DNA of 64,000 nt from Lotus japonicus (Eukaryota; Streptophyta; Magnoliopsida; Fabales; Fabaceae). The position numbers and the translations under genes are program-made. The notes beneath the pieces are model-generated. The model saw nothing but the letters and a program-made list of their open reading frames with translations. It did no database searches and had not been told where the DNA came from. The stretch covers positions 80,152,732 through 80,216,731 of the forward strand of contig NC_080044.1 of NCBI RefSeq assembly GCF_012489685.1, in the 5' to 3' direction. Each line of letters begins with the position of its first letter. The stretch's first letter is position 1. Of this stretch, positions 1 through 11,893 are shown piece after piece.

Positions 1-714
1 TTTACATAATTCTTTGGAGTTGACCCTCGCGTCTTCTGTGTGTGCTTTGGCGGACAAACGCCCTTTGTCAGATGTCCACGACGGTCTAGATCATGATGGT
101 TCACCCTTCGGGGGGAACTAGAGTTGAGATGCTGGAACAGGAGCGCATCGCGGTAGCGAGAGGAGGACGGATGGTGTACTTAGACTAGGTCGTTCTGAAT
201 TCAGATTCGGACGACGATCATGCTAGCATGTAGGTTTTAGTGCTGGTGTGAGCTCCTCGAGATGAGATTAGTGTAGGAGTAGAGTCTTAGCTCTGAACAT
301 CATTTGTTTTCTTTGGGGACAGGGTAGTTTCCCACCTATAGCTTTTTGTGTGGTTTCTTTACGGGAATCACAGAGAGTTGGTTGGACTTAGGAGGTCTTG
401 CTTCAGGCCGATGGGCCAGCTTATTCTCAGTTTTGAGGGATGGTGTTGCGGACACTTGACCTTTCTTGTGGATTGTACCATTTGCCTTCGGGCGTTACAC
501 TTTTCTTTCCGTCACTGGAGGATTACTCGTGACGAGGTTACTACTACAGCGGGGGCTGTTTATATATTGTATATTAGTTCTGATTATTGTTATTGTTGGG
601 TTTTATTTATTTCAGCCTTGTCTTAGTTATTATTATAAAAAAAAAATATTCACGTTTTTCCGCATTAAGTTTATTTTGTTACTAAAGTGACGCCACCGAA
701 ATCGGGGTGTTACA
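1..714. mobile_element. LTR end of a Ty3/gypsy-like retrotransposon (partial)
   Basis: The segment ends at 714 with ATCGGGGTGTTACA. This is the kind of TG...CA terminus (TGTAACACCCC in reverse complement) typical of many plant gypsy-type LTRs. No gag or pol coding sequence is visible, and the other LTR border must lie left of the window. Orientation is therefore undecided. The short open frames at 348-690 look like chance frames in the LTR. Calling it an LTR rests on the terminal motif and the non-coding character only. Confidence 0.5.
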
Positions 715-2132
715 CCATCAAACCCCCCTCTCTCACCTCCACCACCGAAACCCCACCAAATCCATATAACGATTCCAACTTGGTTCAGACTATGGGTAGA
801 TTCATAAAGAAGAACAATTCAATTCCTGTTATATCTTGATGTTATGGACAAGAGACAAAAAGATCCAACCCCAAAAACCGACCTAGATGTTCAGTTTCTC
901 GCGCTTTGCGAGCTGCTTCGATTCCTTGCAGGTCTACTTCGATCACCGACTCAGAACTGCTTCGATTTGAAACCCATGTGAAAGCAGACCAAAAAATCCC
1001 TAAACTATAAATACCCATAACCTAGAAGAAACCAGATCTTGCATAAACAAAGATCTTTTGCAAAAATAGCAAAAGATCTACTCAGAAACAGTTGCACTCC
1101 GTCGTCATCAACGCGCGTTGGACTGGTAGAAGAGCTCTGCACCGCCGTTGTCGAAGGAGGAGACGACGTTTCAATCGATCCAGAAATCAACCAAACCCAA
1201 AACCCTATCGCACGATGCTTGCTAACCTGGGTGGTGTTCAAGTTTCAACCTTGCTCCAGCTTCGAAACCCAAAAGCAATGAAAACCCAGGTTGAAGAAGG
1301 AGAAGGAGCATGGTGGGACTGTGGGAGATCGGGTTTGCGGTGGGGGTGGGGAATTGGAGTTGCCACGCGGGAGGTTGTTGAGGATGGAGATTGAGCTTAG
1401 GTCTGTTATGGAGAAGCATCGGCGGCGGGGTAGGGGGTGGCAGTCGCGGAGGATGAGGGATTCGGCGAGGTCGGAATCGGAGGGGCAGATCTGGTGGGAT
1501 GGTGGATTTCTTGGCGTTTGGGTGGAGGCGCGTGAGTTGGTTGGTGGTGGCGCGTAAGGTGTGGAAGATGAGTCTGGGTACTTATGTTGTTTCTGTTTTG
1601 TTAAAAAGTTGATGAATAAAATCAGTTTTTGATTTTGTAGTTGTCTCTATGTGTGTCACTGGGTTTGTTGTCGTTGTTGATATTTTCATGGATCCATGAT
1701 AATGATGATGAAAAAGAAGAAGATGAAGTAATGAATATCATGGATTTTTGGTGAGGGAGATGAACTATATTAGCTTAAATCATACATTAACATTCACTAA
1801 TCATTCTATTATATATTAATTATTTGTTTTTTCAAAATTTCAAAAAATACAAAATTACCTTGAGTACCAGGTCAACAGGTAGTGGTGTAAGTTTAGACCA
1901 CCAAAAACTGGTCCATAATAAATTTTCCCATTTTCAAGGGTCTGAACTCTGAATAGATACCCCTTTCTTATATTGCCATACTCCTTTCTTATAAAACATC
2001 TTTCCAATGAGATGAAAAACACTTTACTTTGAATTCATATCAAGAGTTGAATACTAATTGGCAGTGTCCGATTTAGTTTAGGGCTCTTTAGTTTATTCGA
2101 TAAGATCAAATTGAAAAGGAAGGGAAGCAGCA
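715..2132. other. Intergenic, no supported gene
   Basis: Several short frames on both strands at 1005-1557 lie in a locally GC-rich patch, but none resembles a known protein and they overlap each other. A TIR-like phrase around 1875-1920 (GTGGTGTAAGTTTAGACC) has no partner that I could find. The last ~150 bases should hold the promoter and 5' UTR of the gene starting at 2133. Confidence 0.5.
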
Positions 2133-2938
2133 ATGGAAGATGGAGAAGAAGCCTCCAATCCCATTCCCAATCCAGTGAGTGAAAGTGAAGCAGAAGAAAC
2201 CACAATCTCAATCTCAATCTCAGATGGTGGTAGCAGCTTCAATCAGAATGAGATATTCAGAGCGATTGAGATCGTGGAACGAGACTCGTTCGCCATCGCT
2301 CAGAGTTTCACTTCTCTCTTCGCTTCACTTCGCTTGGCACTCTCCCAATCCACCACCACCTCTCTCCACCACATCAATTCCTTCACCCATGCTTCCGCTC
2401 GCCTTCAGGAATCAGTGCTTGATGCTGCTACCAAGGGGAATCGCTATATCAATTCATGTCTCAGGTACAAATATAACTTGTTACTGTTTCTTTCTTTGTT
2501 TTCAACTTAGAAATCGATAAAATTAAGATGAAATTGGCTCACTCTCTTGTGATTGGATTTGCAGATTGAATGAGGAGATGAAGAACATTGATGGTCTTGC
2601 GTCCCAACTGTATCCTTTTTACTTTGTTGGAGGTTTATATTAATGTCATGGACTCATGGTTTTAGATTGCGGTTGTCGTGTCACGATTGCGCTGCAGTCC
2701 TTCATATTGAGAATAAACATGGCTGTCACTGTTGCATTGCGGTTTTGGAAACCTCGATGTTGCGGTCGTGGACCTTGATTTAATATAGTACATTGTTATG
2801 TTCTATGTTTCTGTTGAGGACTTGAGTAGGAACACTTTGGAGTGTTGGAATCCTTAATTGGTTTAAAGAAAAATTCTGCGAAGGCATGTGGATGTTCTGG
2901 ACTCTGCTGTTAACAAGCTTGTTCATGATGCCTCATGA
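2133..2938 (+). CDS. Small coiled-coil protein, BORC/BLOC-1 subunit-like
   Basis: I read three coding exons: 2133-2464, 2565-2609 and 2869-2938. They join in phase to 148 codons plus TGA. The N-terminal ~45 residues are acidic and Ser-rich, and the rest looks like a helical bundle. Conserved-looking stretches are ATKGNRYINSCLRLNEEM and LASQLKILRRHVDVLDSAV. From memory these resemble plant proteins annotated with the C-terminal helix of BORC subunit 6, so a role in a lysosome/vacuole positioning-type complex is possible but unproven. Intron 1 is an ordinary GT-AG intron (donor GTACAA, acceptor TTTGCAG). Intron 2 is a U12-type intron (see separate entry). Without that U12 model the frame runs into non-coding sequence, so the motif match and the protein support each other. 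The start ATG at 2133 is the first in frame. Confidence 0.75.
2610..2868 (+). other. U12-type (minor spliceosome) GT-AG intron
   Basis: The donor GTATCCTTTTT exactly matches the U12 5' splice consensus RTATCCTTT. Near the 3' end, ATCCTTAAT at 2850-2858 matches the U12 branch site TTCCTTRAY with one difference. The branch A lies about 11 bases before the AG at 2867-2868, inside the narrow window U12 introns need. There is no polypyrimidine tract before the AG. Splicing here joins CT to A and keeps the protein in frame (LASQL-KILRRH). Confidence 0.9.
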
Positions 2939-4165
2939 CACTTGGATTCAGTCCTGTAGTAGAAGGTTTGCTTCTCTATATCCCATAACAAGCTCTTAAA
3001 TGAACAGCTTGAAAAGTTTATCTGTCTATGTAGGTGTGGTTTCATGGATTGTGCTGAGATAGTAATGTGCAAACAAAGCCCCAGTTTATTTATTTTTTCA
3101 ATTCACTTTGGGCAGGTGATTGAGGGGGGTTATAGAACTAGTGAGGTTTCCTTTTGTGTTCAGTATATAAGTGTTATAAAGTGTTTGCTGGTTGTTCCCT
3201 AGTGTCCGTCACAAGATTTTTATGGCGGACTGTTTGATTGAAGTTTTAGATGTTGTTGATTTATTTCGCCTTTATCATGATTGCTGCTGCTTGCTAGTGC
3301 TGTTGCTAGTTGTTTGGATACATAGTTCTTGACAAAATATGTCTAAAGATTTCTTAGTGGTAAGCTATGACAATTGTATACCTATTAAAGCAGCTAAAGA
3401 ATATTTGAAATGAGTTTGAACAGAAGGAAAGAATGTTGATAAATGAATTCCAATTTGTTGACTAAGTAATTATTTTTTATGGCATCATCTATTGCTTTAT
3501 TTTGTTCTGAAACGAGTTCAAGAACATAATGGTTGTTGAGAATGCATAATTGTCATCTTTCTTACTTCAAATGCTGACAGTTCATTTCTGAGCATAATAT
3601 GCTTCTTGACTTGTTGAGCAAGCCTATGCCCATCTTGCAAAAAGATGGGGTGAGATTACTAGACTCTCAGGGGAACAAAGGATAAAGTTCAATAAAAAAG
3701 AGACATGGGTAATGAATGCCTAACATGTCCAAGACCAACTAGCTCCTGATGCTTTTGTTTGTGTTGCACTGATAAATATGGTGTAAACCGAAGCATGGTT
3801 GCCGATGTGCCAAATAGTCAGACAATGTTTTATATCAGATGGGAGCTTTAAAATGGCATTTCTAACCTCAAATGTAAAGAATCTGGAGAAGAAGCTTTTC
3901 CTTTTTTTTCAAACTCCATGCTTTACCATTGTTCCTACAGAAAATAGTTCTCACTTCTCACCTCAAATGCTCTATTCATTTTCTTCTCTACTTCTCTTCC
4001 CCGACTTCTTTCTTCCCCCTTCATCCCCTATAGTTAAACACAATTTCAATCAACAATTATTTGTTTTGTTGATTTTTCACGGTTAATGCTATCATTTTAA
4101 TAACATTTATATTTTTTAATTTATCAATAAAACACAAACTATATTTCAATTAATTAAAACATAGA
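2939..4165. other. 3' flank and intergenic, no gene seen
   Basis: The first few hundred bases are probably the 3' UTR of the preceding gene, perhaps with further 3' UTR splicing. The rest is AT-rich and holds only one short unsupported frame at 3799-4086. Confidence 0.4.
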
Positions 4166-4169
4166 TAAC

Positions 4170-4745
4170 GAGCCCAGTTTGTCTATAATTGAGGCAAAAC
4201 TAACTTATGCAGTGTCTATTATAAGAATCCCTAAAAGGTTTTATATATCTTTTTATCCTCAACTAGTAGCTAGATTCTGGTTGAGGAAGCCTAGAAAAAA
4301 TCAAGGAATTCATTGGCAAGGATGGAATAGGCTTTTGGGACTTGAATCACCTAAATTCTGCCCTCTTAGTTAAACGAGCTAGGAGTTGGAGGATTATCTT
4401 AAACCCAAGCTCGTAAATCATAATACTAATCAATCTATCACAGGCAGTCAGTAGTATATGGAAATGGTTATGGAAGCTGAAGTTCTGGAGAAGATCAAAA
4501 TTGTCTTATGGAAATTTGTCATAACATGCTTCCTACCAAGGCTAACCCAGATAGGATGCATCTATATCAGGATACTCTGTCTAGTTTTGTCAATGGAGCC
4601 AGAAACAATGGAGTACCTGTTCTTTAGATACTCTTGGATCAGACTTGTGTGGTTTGACTCTGAAATTCAGATCATATTTAAAGAACCCAGTCAAACATGG
4701 ACGAGTGGTTATAACACCAACTTAAACATGTTATAGCATGTTTGG
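4170..4745 (+). pseudogene. LINE (non-LTR retrotransposon) reverse-transcriptase 3' remnant
   Basis: Read across frame changes, this stretch gives the familiar C-terminal end of plant LINE polyproteins. Visible pieces are NQGIHWQGWN, then GIGFWDLNHLNSALLVKRA with WRIILNPSS. Further on come EKIKIVLWKF and EPETMEYLFFR followed by WIRLVWF, as in the zinc-binding region (zf-RVT) that follows the RT domain. Several frameshifts and stops break it, so it is a dead fragment. No poly(A) tail or target duplication was identified. Confidence 0.75.
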
Positions 4746-6195
4746 ATCAATTATTTTTTCTCAGAATCAGTGTTATCAAAGCTTCCATGGCATATCCCGC
4801 CTTACTTCACATTATTATTTGTCATATATGTAACAACCTTGCTCAGAATCAATTTTAGCACTCAGAACCTACTCATTAGCTTCTTCATAAAAGTGATTAT
4901 TAGATATCCAATGGTAGAACCAAACATCCTCTTAGAGGGAAGGGAAATCACTTTCACTGCTATGGATCAATTGCAATAGATGCTTTCATTGCAAAAGAGA
5001 GAACTATGTGGTCAAGTGCATATGTATAACCGACACAACATATTATGACATTATGATTCATATTTTGATTTTCTGATGCTGTCAGCACTGGAACACGTAC
5101 CTGATATACTGTCCGCTATGCCGTATTATTTTGTTTGGTTTTTCAGACTAGTGACGCATGTTACTACTATCTAATAGTTTGAATCGTTCCCCCATAAAGT
5201 TTGTGAGCAATGCTAGCTTTATGCAACAAGCAAGATACTGCTCCATGTCTGTCTAACAACTTTTTTTAATGGAGCAGCAGTCTGTTGCCGGCACGAGTCA
5301 TAGTGAAAGTTAAAGGAAATCTGTCATAATTCAAAATCTTTGATTCAATTTTATTTTTGGACGTACAGATATAATGTTTAATCAAATTAACACTATCATT
5401 TTTCTAACCTTTATTTCTCATTTAGAGTTGTAGACTAAACCTTCCATAGTTACTATCAAACCATCCACCCTCAATCATATTCCACCACTTCCAACATTGC
5501 CACCCTTTGCCATCATCACCTTGCACCCTCATCGACAATGGTGGCAATGGTAGTGGAGGCGGTGAAAGGTGTTGGTGATGACAAGGTCGATGAAGTAGGA
5601 TATTGAGTGGCGGTAATGTTGATGGATGGGGTCCAATAGCGGTGACATTAGAGATAGAAGGCAGCAATGGTAGATTGGTAGTGGAGAAGGGTGTTTAGTG
5701 GTAATGACAACTGCTAGATTGTAGAGATGTAGTGTGTCAAGGGGTGGCCGCGACGACATGTAGCAAGTTAAAACAATGGAGGGTGTCAAGTGATGAGGTA
5801 GTGGTGCTGGGTAATAGGTGTGGCATCGACAATTGAGGTTATGAGGAGGCGATGGTAGCCGAGCGTGTTAGACAATGGTGGTTGTGGAAGGTGGATGAGG
5901 ACGATGATGATGGAGGTGGAAAGATGAGGTACAAGAAAATAATGAAAATAAACGATTGACATGCTTTTAAATTAAAACAAAAATCATAATCACAAGAATT
6001 TTTTGTGATTTTAAAAAATATGTATGAAATTGTTATGAATTTGAGTTAAAAAATCTTCCAATGCAGAATACAAATTTATATTTAAAAAATAAAAAATTCA
6101 CAACCACCCCAAAATATTTTTAGTATCAATTTATACTTGAAAACATATTTGGGGACACTAGTTTGAAATTTACACAAGACATGGCCTGTTGAGTT
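4746..6195. other. Intergenic, no supported gene
   Basis: The stretch contains a G-rich, triplet-like patch at about 5530-5930 (rich in GGTGG and GATGA) whose short minus-strand frames look like low-complexity artefacts. The rest is AT-rich spacer. Confidence 0.4.
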
Positions 6196-7482
6196 TATGG
6201 TAGTGTTTGGTGACGGAACGGAACAGGACATAACAGAACGGAACGAGACAGAACAGGATGGAACAGGACAATAATGTTCTATGTGTTGTGTTTGGTAACT
6301 CTAAGTCAATAGAACAGAACCATGATTTTAATTACATATATAACCCTGCATGTTTAATATTTGACTGAGGAAAACAAATTGAACTCAATTGAACATTTTG
6401 CATAGAAACCGTTTGTTATTGCTTACTTCATGAAATAATCACTTATTTCTTTAAAATAATCACTTATATATTGTTTAAGTTGTTTCAGTATACTATTGAA
6501 AAAAGCAGAAACCTAATTATCTATTTAAGCTATTTTAAGTGCGTTTATTTAGATTAAAAATATTGATTTTTAACTATAATTTTTTTAAGAGATTTTGAGA
6601 AAAGCATAAGTTGATTCGTGTTCGACTACTCTAATTAAAATCACTTTTTTTTTACTCCCCTTATATATCATTATAGATTTTCATTATAAGCTAAAGTAAC
6701 TGTTTCAAATAATTTGTTTTCAGCTTCAGCTGAAACAAACACAAAAAGTGATTTTTCCAAAATAAGTTGAATTAAAGGCATTCTAATTGACTCGTTTATC
6801 ATTGCTTACAAAAACTGATTTTACTTTTGAAAAAATAATTGATTTTATTTTAATTAAGTTGATTCGTGCTTGATTACTCTAATTAAAATCGCTTTTTTTA
6901 TCTCCTCTCATCTATCATCATAGGTTTTCATGATAAGCTAAAGTAACTGTTTCAAATAATCTGTTTTCAGCTTCAGTTGAAAACAAACACAAAAAGTGAT
7001 ATTTGATTAAAAAAGTGATTTTTTGATTTTAAAAGTGATTTTTTGATTAAAAAGTGATTTTTCCAAAATAAGTTGAATCAAACGCACTCTAATTGGCTCG
7101 TTTATCATTGCTTACAAAAGTTGATTTTACTTTTGAAAAAATAATTGATTTTATTTTAAGTGATTTTTTTGAAAAAGTAGATTTTTATTTAACTTTATCT
7201 ACAAATATAATAAGTGCTTTCAATTTTATAAGTGATTTTAAACTGTTTAGATACATAAAATTTCAAATATAAATTATGGGTATTTTTGAACTTGCAAAAG
7301 TTTTAAGAGAGGGTTCTGTTTCGTTCCCTTCCGTTCCACCCTTTTTCAGGGAACCAAAATGTTCCGTTCCTTGAGCCTTTTGTCCCGTTCCGTTCCATCT
7401 TAAAAACACGACAAACACAGAACGGAACCCATGTGTCCTGTTCCGTTCCCTTCCCACCTATCTACCAAACGCTACCATAGGC
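6196..7482. mobile_element. Non-autonomous TIR transposon, about 1.3 kb
   Basis: The left end TATGGTAGTGTTTGG faces the right end CCAAACGCTACCATA, an inverted repeat with one mismatch over 15 bases. Inside both ends lie matching inverted blocks rich in GGAACGGAACAGGACA. No transposase reading frame is present. A clean target-site duplication is not visible, so the superfamily stays open; the GTTTGG-containing terminus would fit hAT or PIF/Harbinger derivatives. The interior is AT-rich and carries a tandem duplication (separate entry). Confidence 0.7.
6608..7165. repeat. Tandem duplication inside the TIR element
   Basis: About 250 bases starting TTGATTCGTGTTCGAC at 6609 recur from about 6860 as TTGATTCGTGCTTGAT. 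Shared landmarks in the same order are AAGCTAAAGTAACTGTTTC, CAGCTTCAG, AGTTGAAT and CTCGTTTATCATTGC. The second unit is longer because a short AAAAGTGATTTTTTGATT block is itself repeated three to four times around 7000-7070. Confidence 0.75.
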
Positions 7483-7660
7483 ATGTTTTTTCTTTTATTT
7501 TTATCGAAGGAACATGAGATTAAAACATAAATCAAGACAAATGACACTTATAAACTACGTTATTAAATTCTAATGAGAGCAATAGGATAGAGCACTACAA
7601 ATACACATTACAATAAAAAGCTAGTTTGCCCTAATTCACTTAAAACATTATAAATATGAG

Positions 7661-8964
7661 GGGTCCATCTAATATGCACCAGCAAAAAACTGGTGTAATT
7701 TTACACTAGTGAATTCCGTTAACTGCCGTCATATTTGAATTTTATATTAAAAATAATTAAAAATTGTAATTCAAAGTAAATTGACAGTATTGCCCATTTT
7801 TTATCTACAAGATTTAATCCTTAAAAGTTAAAACAGAATCCATTTACGTTTAATTGTGTTTTTCAGTTCAATCTCAGACCTCATTTCCCATTTCGTTGTT
7901 CAATTGCTCAATTCCCCCTTTGATTTGGAGCCCCACAAGCAGTGTGGAACCTGTAAATGAAGGAAGAGAACAATGGGTGAGTCGCGTTCGACACCCGTAG
8001 AATTTGTCTGTCAAGAACCTGTCATGTTTGAGAGTGGGAGAGATTGAGATTGCAGTGGAAGTTTTACATTAGCATAACCCTCCATTCTAGCGCCACGACC
8101 TTTGAGGGAACTTGACGTGCCCAAATGCTCTTGAAGAATTGATTCCTGCTCCCTGCTCCCGTGTCAGATTGAAATCTGTATGCAGATGTTACTGTGTACT
8201 TCCCTTGCGGGTCCTGCATCCACCTCCAACCATCCTTTTGTTCTCTTTTTGGCTGTACCACAACCAGATCTTGGAAAAGAAATTGAAGTAATTCGTTGAA
8301 TCCTCACCAATATACCATGTCAAGTTCCCTGCATCAAATAAATAAGATACCATCACTTCATCAGATTTAATTGTTAGAGAAATCACTGCAGGTTGTGACA
8401 CAGTATATAAATACATTAGCATAACCTGAAAGCATCTGATTGAAAGTAACATTTCACTCTGTACCTTGCATATTACGTTCTCCCTTTTCTCTAATCTCAT
8501 GTAGTATGATTGTTCCTGAAAGAACAGTGATGAATCCACATATCTCAGAAGATAGTAGCATCATCAGCCATCCACGCACCCCACAACAGCAACAAGCGTA
8601 CAAACAGAAGCCAAATACACCACCCAATCATCCATTGCAATAATTGGGATCTGCTATCAAATTGCTCTAATGTACAACAATGGTTCGGCCAACCACTCAT
8701 ATGTTTTACAGTTGAAATCCTTCATTCTATCCTTCAACAATTATTTGCGCTACCTGAGAAGGAGGAGGAGGGGATGTAATCATGTAACAGTTTCTGCACA
8801 CAGGAAACCCATCTAATTGGGGCAAAACTGTCATTTACTTCAAAATTAATTAATGTATAATTATTAATATAAAAAATAATAACTAACGGATTATAACGGT
8901 GTTAGACGGAATTTGCTAGTGTAAAATTACACTACTTTTTTCCAGGTGTATATTAGAGGCTGCC
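7661..8964. mobile_element. Mutator-like non-autonomous element (Pack-MULE type)
   Basis: The element is 1304 bases long and flanked by an exact 9-bp direct repeat, AAATATGAG (7652-7660 and 8965-8973). Its ends are inverted repeats starting GGGGTCCATCTAATAT on the left and GGCAGCCTCTAATATACA (reverse complement) on the right. Similarity continues about 130 bases inward, sharing GTGTAATTTTACACTAG and GTAAATTGACAG. Long TIRs plus a 9-bp target duplication define Mutator-like elements. No transposase is present. The interior holds a minus-strand piece of a LINE protein. Confidence 0.9.
8064..8261 (-). pseudogene. Captured LINE zf-RVT fragment inside the Mutator-like element
   Basis: The minus strand encodes a 65-residue stretch with DGWRWMQDPQGKYTVTSAYR and, later, FKSIWARQVPSKVVALEWR. 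These are hallmarks of the zinc-binding domain that follows reverse transcriptase in plant LINEs (D-x-W-x-W, G-x-Y-x-V-x-S-A-Y, P-x-K-V). It is a short internal fragment. Its position inside the TIRs suggests capture by the element or a LINE insertion into its ancestor. Confidence 0.75.
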
Positions 8965-8973
8965 AAATATGAG

Positions 8974-11893
8974 AAGTGAAAAATAAGAAGAAAAAACCGA
9001 TCATAACCAACAATGCAATCTCACCTTCCATTCATTAGGTATGGGCTAGTACGGCGGTTTGTTGGATAATTTTATTGAGGAATTGAACCAAGCAGCGATA
9101 TTAATGGAATCTAATGAGAAAAGAAAACTTGCATATAAGGTGCATGTCCATTTCTTATAAAATGATTTGAATGAAATCATGAATGCATCCATATAAACTA
9201 CTTTAATTGCTGGCCATAAATTTAACTTTGAATCGCAGACATGTTGAACAAAAATGCAGAGAAGAATAGTATGTCTATGTCTATATGAGAGGCGCCGATG
9301 CTAGCCATTGACTATAAACGGGATGCGGGAACAGTTTTATTTTCTCATTGTAGTATCTACATCATCATAATTGTTTTTTTAATATAATTCAAATATATCA
9401 CTTTTTGAATTTATATCGATTTTTCTTAAATATACTAGGGAAAATATATGTTCCCCTTTTTTTTAATCACATATCGTGCACAAACCTCTACTTTGAGTCC
9501 ACAATTTAGACCACACCAAACTCAGTGGCGGATCCAGGACTCCGGGGTCAGGGGTTCAAAAAATTTTCAAATGAACACATCGGTAAAAATATAATTAAAA
9601 ACAACTTTAATATGTTTATATATGAGAAATTATACAAGTCATAGTTGTGCAAATAGGTGGGTTTGTGGTGCAAATAGGTGCAAAACTTAGTCTATTAATA
9701 TAATTTAAAGTTTTCAGGGGGTTCAAAAAAAAATTATATAAAAAATTAAGTGCAATTTTTTTTTTTCAGGGGGTTCAGCCTCACTACAACATAGGTCCGC
9801 CCATGACCAAACTTATGTAGTCAATTTAGTTTTATCACACGTGTTAATATTTTAATATATCTTTTTTTCGCTGTATGGATGATTTTTGTATCATACCCAT
9901 TTGTCAAGAAATCATGGGCAAATATATATATTTTCCAAAGCTTGGAAAGCTTGGTTTAGCAAAGCAAAGTGGCACAAGTCTCCAGATAATTGGTCAAACA
10001 CTTTTACTACATGAGGTGAAAAAATTGAATACTAATATTAAATTAGCAAGTTAAAGTGATGTTCCTTTGGTCTAAAGAAAGGTTAAAAACTAGAATTGCA
10101 ATTCCTGCAAGGAAGGAAGAGCCAAGAGTGGTGGAGGTTCTGCATACGTGTATGACTGGGTTTGCTGTGTGAATTGGATAAATATTATTACGGCTGATAT
10201 TTTTTTCTTAATTAATCTCCACCAACTGCTATCAACAGTGTCATTGGCAAACCAAGTAAATTCAGACTAATTAACCGAGTTTTTTTTTTTTTGACAGTCA
10301 TTAACCGAGTTTGTTGAACTTACTTGATGTGTTGGATCATATAATAACCACATAGTATTGGAGTAATTGGTTTTGTGTTGGATAAATAACAAACCATGCA
10401 TGGACAAAAGCTATAAGTGAGTAGCATTTAAGCAAATTAATGTGGCTTGGAACCTTCCTAGCTAAGAACAAAAGATGCTTTAAATGTGATTAAAGTCTCT
10501 TGGAATTGTCAGAGTTAGCACGAGTTTAGTTCCCAATTCCTATACTCTTCAAGGCTTCAAATCTATACAAAAAGTAGTACCCACAAAATGTGTACCAATA
10601 GTTTCATTTATAAAATTTTCAAGTAAAAAAATAGTATAATTCTCAACAAGTTTATCTAAATACTATTGGTTCAAATACGTGGATCAAAATTCGTTGTCTC
10701 TATATTTTTTTTTCATATCAATAAGATTTTGTCATCTTAATTAAAAACTATTCTTGAAAAATTGTAATCAACCATTTTTTAAGATAACATGTCAAGATTT
10801 CGCTAGTGGGATTGAAAAGTAAAAGATTAAATGAGATAAAATATTTTCTCTTAGGTTTTTCAAACTCAGTTAAGTTAGGTTTTCATAAATAGTTAGCAAC
10901 AATTTAGACCTAGTGACTCATTTTATTTATTTCGATTTTATTCAATATGTGTTTGGATTAGCATTAGTAGTATTGATTCAAAACTGTCAATTTGAGTTAA
11001 CACAGATCCAATGAAATCTCATTTGATGGACAACCATCATTCCGTGACAATGTGAGTTTTTTTTAACTCGACAATGTGAGTTAAATTGATGTGATTAAGT
11101 TTGTATACAATTACGAAAAAAATATTTTCTAAGGTAATGTTATGAAATTTAATTATAAAATCACAAATTTGATAATGTTAAGTTAAATGGAGAAGTAACT
11201 TTTTTCTTTTCTTGTGACTAGTGAATCCAATTTTTAATGGGTGAAATCAATTTTACTGGTACACCCAAATAACATTTCAACGGATTAGAATAAGCAACTA
11301 GAATTGACTCTTTCTTTCTAACCCTGCTGTAAAACTTCCATGAGCTTTGTCATATACGCACGTATACTATATTATATAAACATGTCAAGATTTAATGTAA
11401 AAATGACGCAGGGTTATATATACAAACTTGTTTTTTTCCTCTTACGGTCTTCGAAGTGAGTGTCATATTTGTATTATTTTCATAGAAATAGTTAGGTAGT
11501 ATCAAACAGAAACAAAGAAAAGAAATCAACAATGTGCTTCGTTTTCTAATCCAGTGACAACTCTCTCTTATAGCTCCTTGTTTGTTTTCTCTGCATTCCA
11601 GAGTACCATACAAAGTCTCACAAGACCACCAGCATTCTCTAGTCAACATCTTCAGCTACAATAATAGTTTTTTTTGGATTCTGAATCCAGCAACTTTTGA
11701 GTTACCATAGTTTTGGAATATATACTCCCTGAAGCTGTCGGTTAATAGTTCTGGCAGAACATTCTTCACTCAAGGAAACAAAGGGTAGTCCCTTGCAAGT
11801 AGAAGAATTCAGATGTTGAAGAGACACAAGTTCAACAAGAGCATACATAATAGGCTGTGATGTTCATTTTGAAATTTGGATCTACATGAGAAA
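8974..11893. other. Intergenic, includes promoter region of the bHLH gene
   Basis: This is AT-rich spacer without a supported gene. A MITE-like block lies at 9522-9807 (separate entry). The last several hundred bases should contain the promoter and leader of the bHLH gene. The short frame on the minus strand at 11392-11649 has no recognisable match. Confidence 0.4.
9522..9807. mobile_element. MITE-like element with imperfect inverted ends
   Basis: The left end CAGTGGCGGATCCAGGAC faces the right end AGGTCCGCCCATG, with a nearby GGGGTTCA in inverse positions. The 286-bp body is AT-rich and non-coding. The GTGGCGGATCCAG type of terminus is common among plant MITEs. No target duplication was found, so the borders are approximate. 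Confidence 0.5.
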
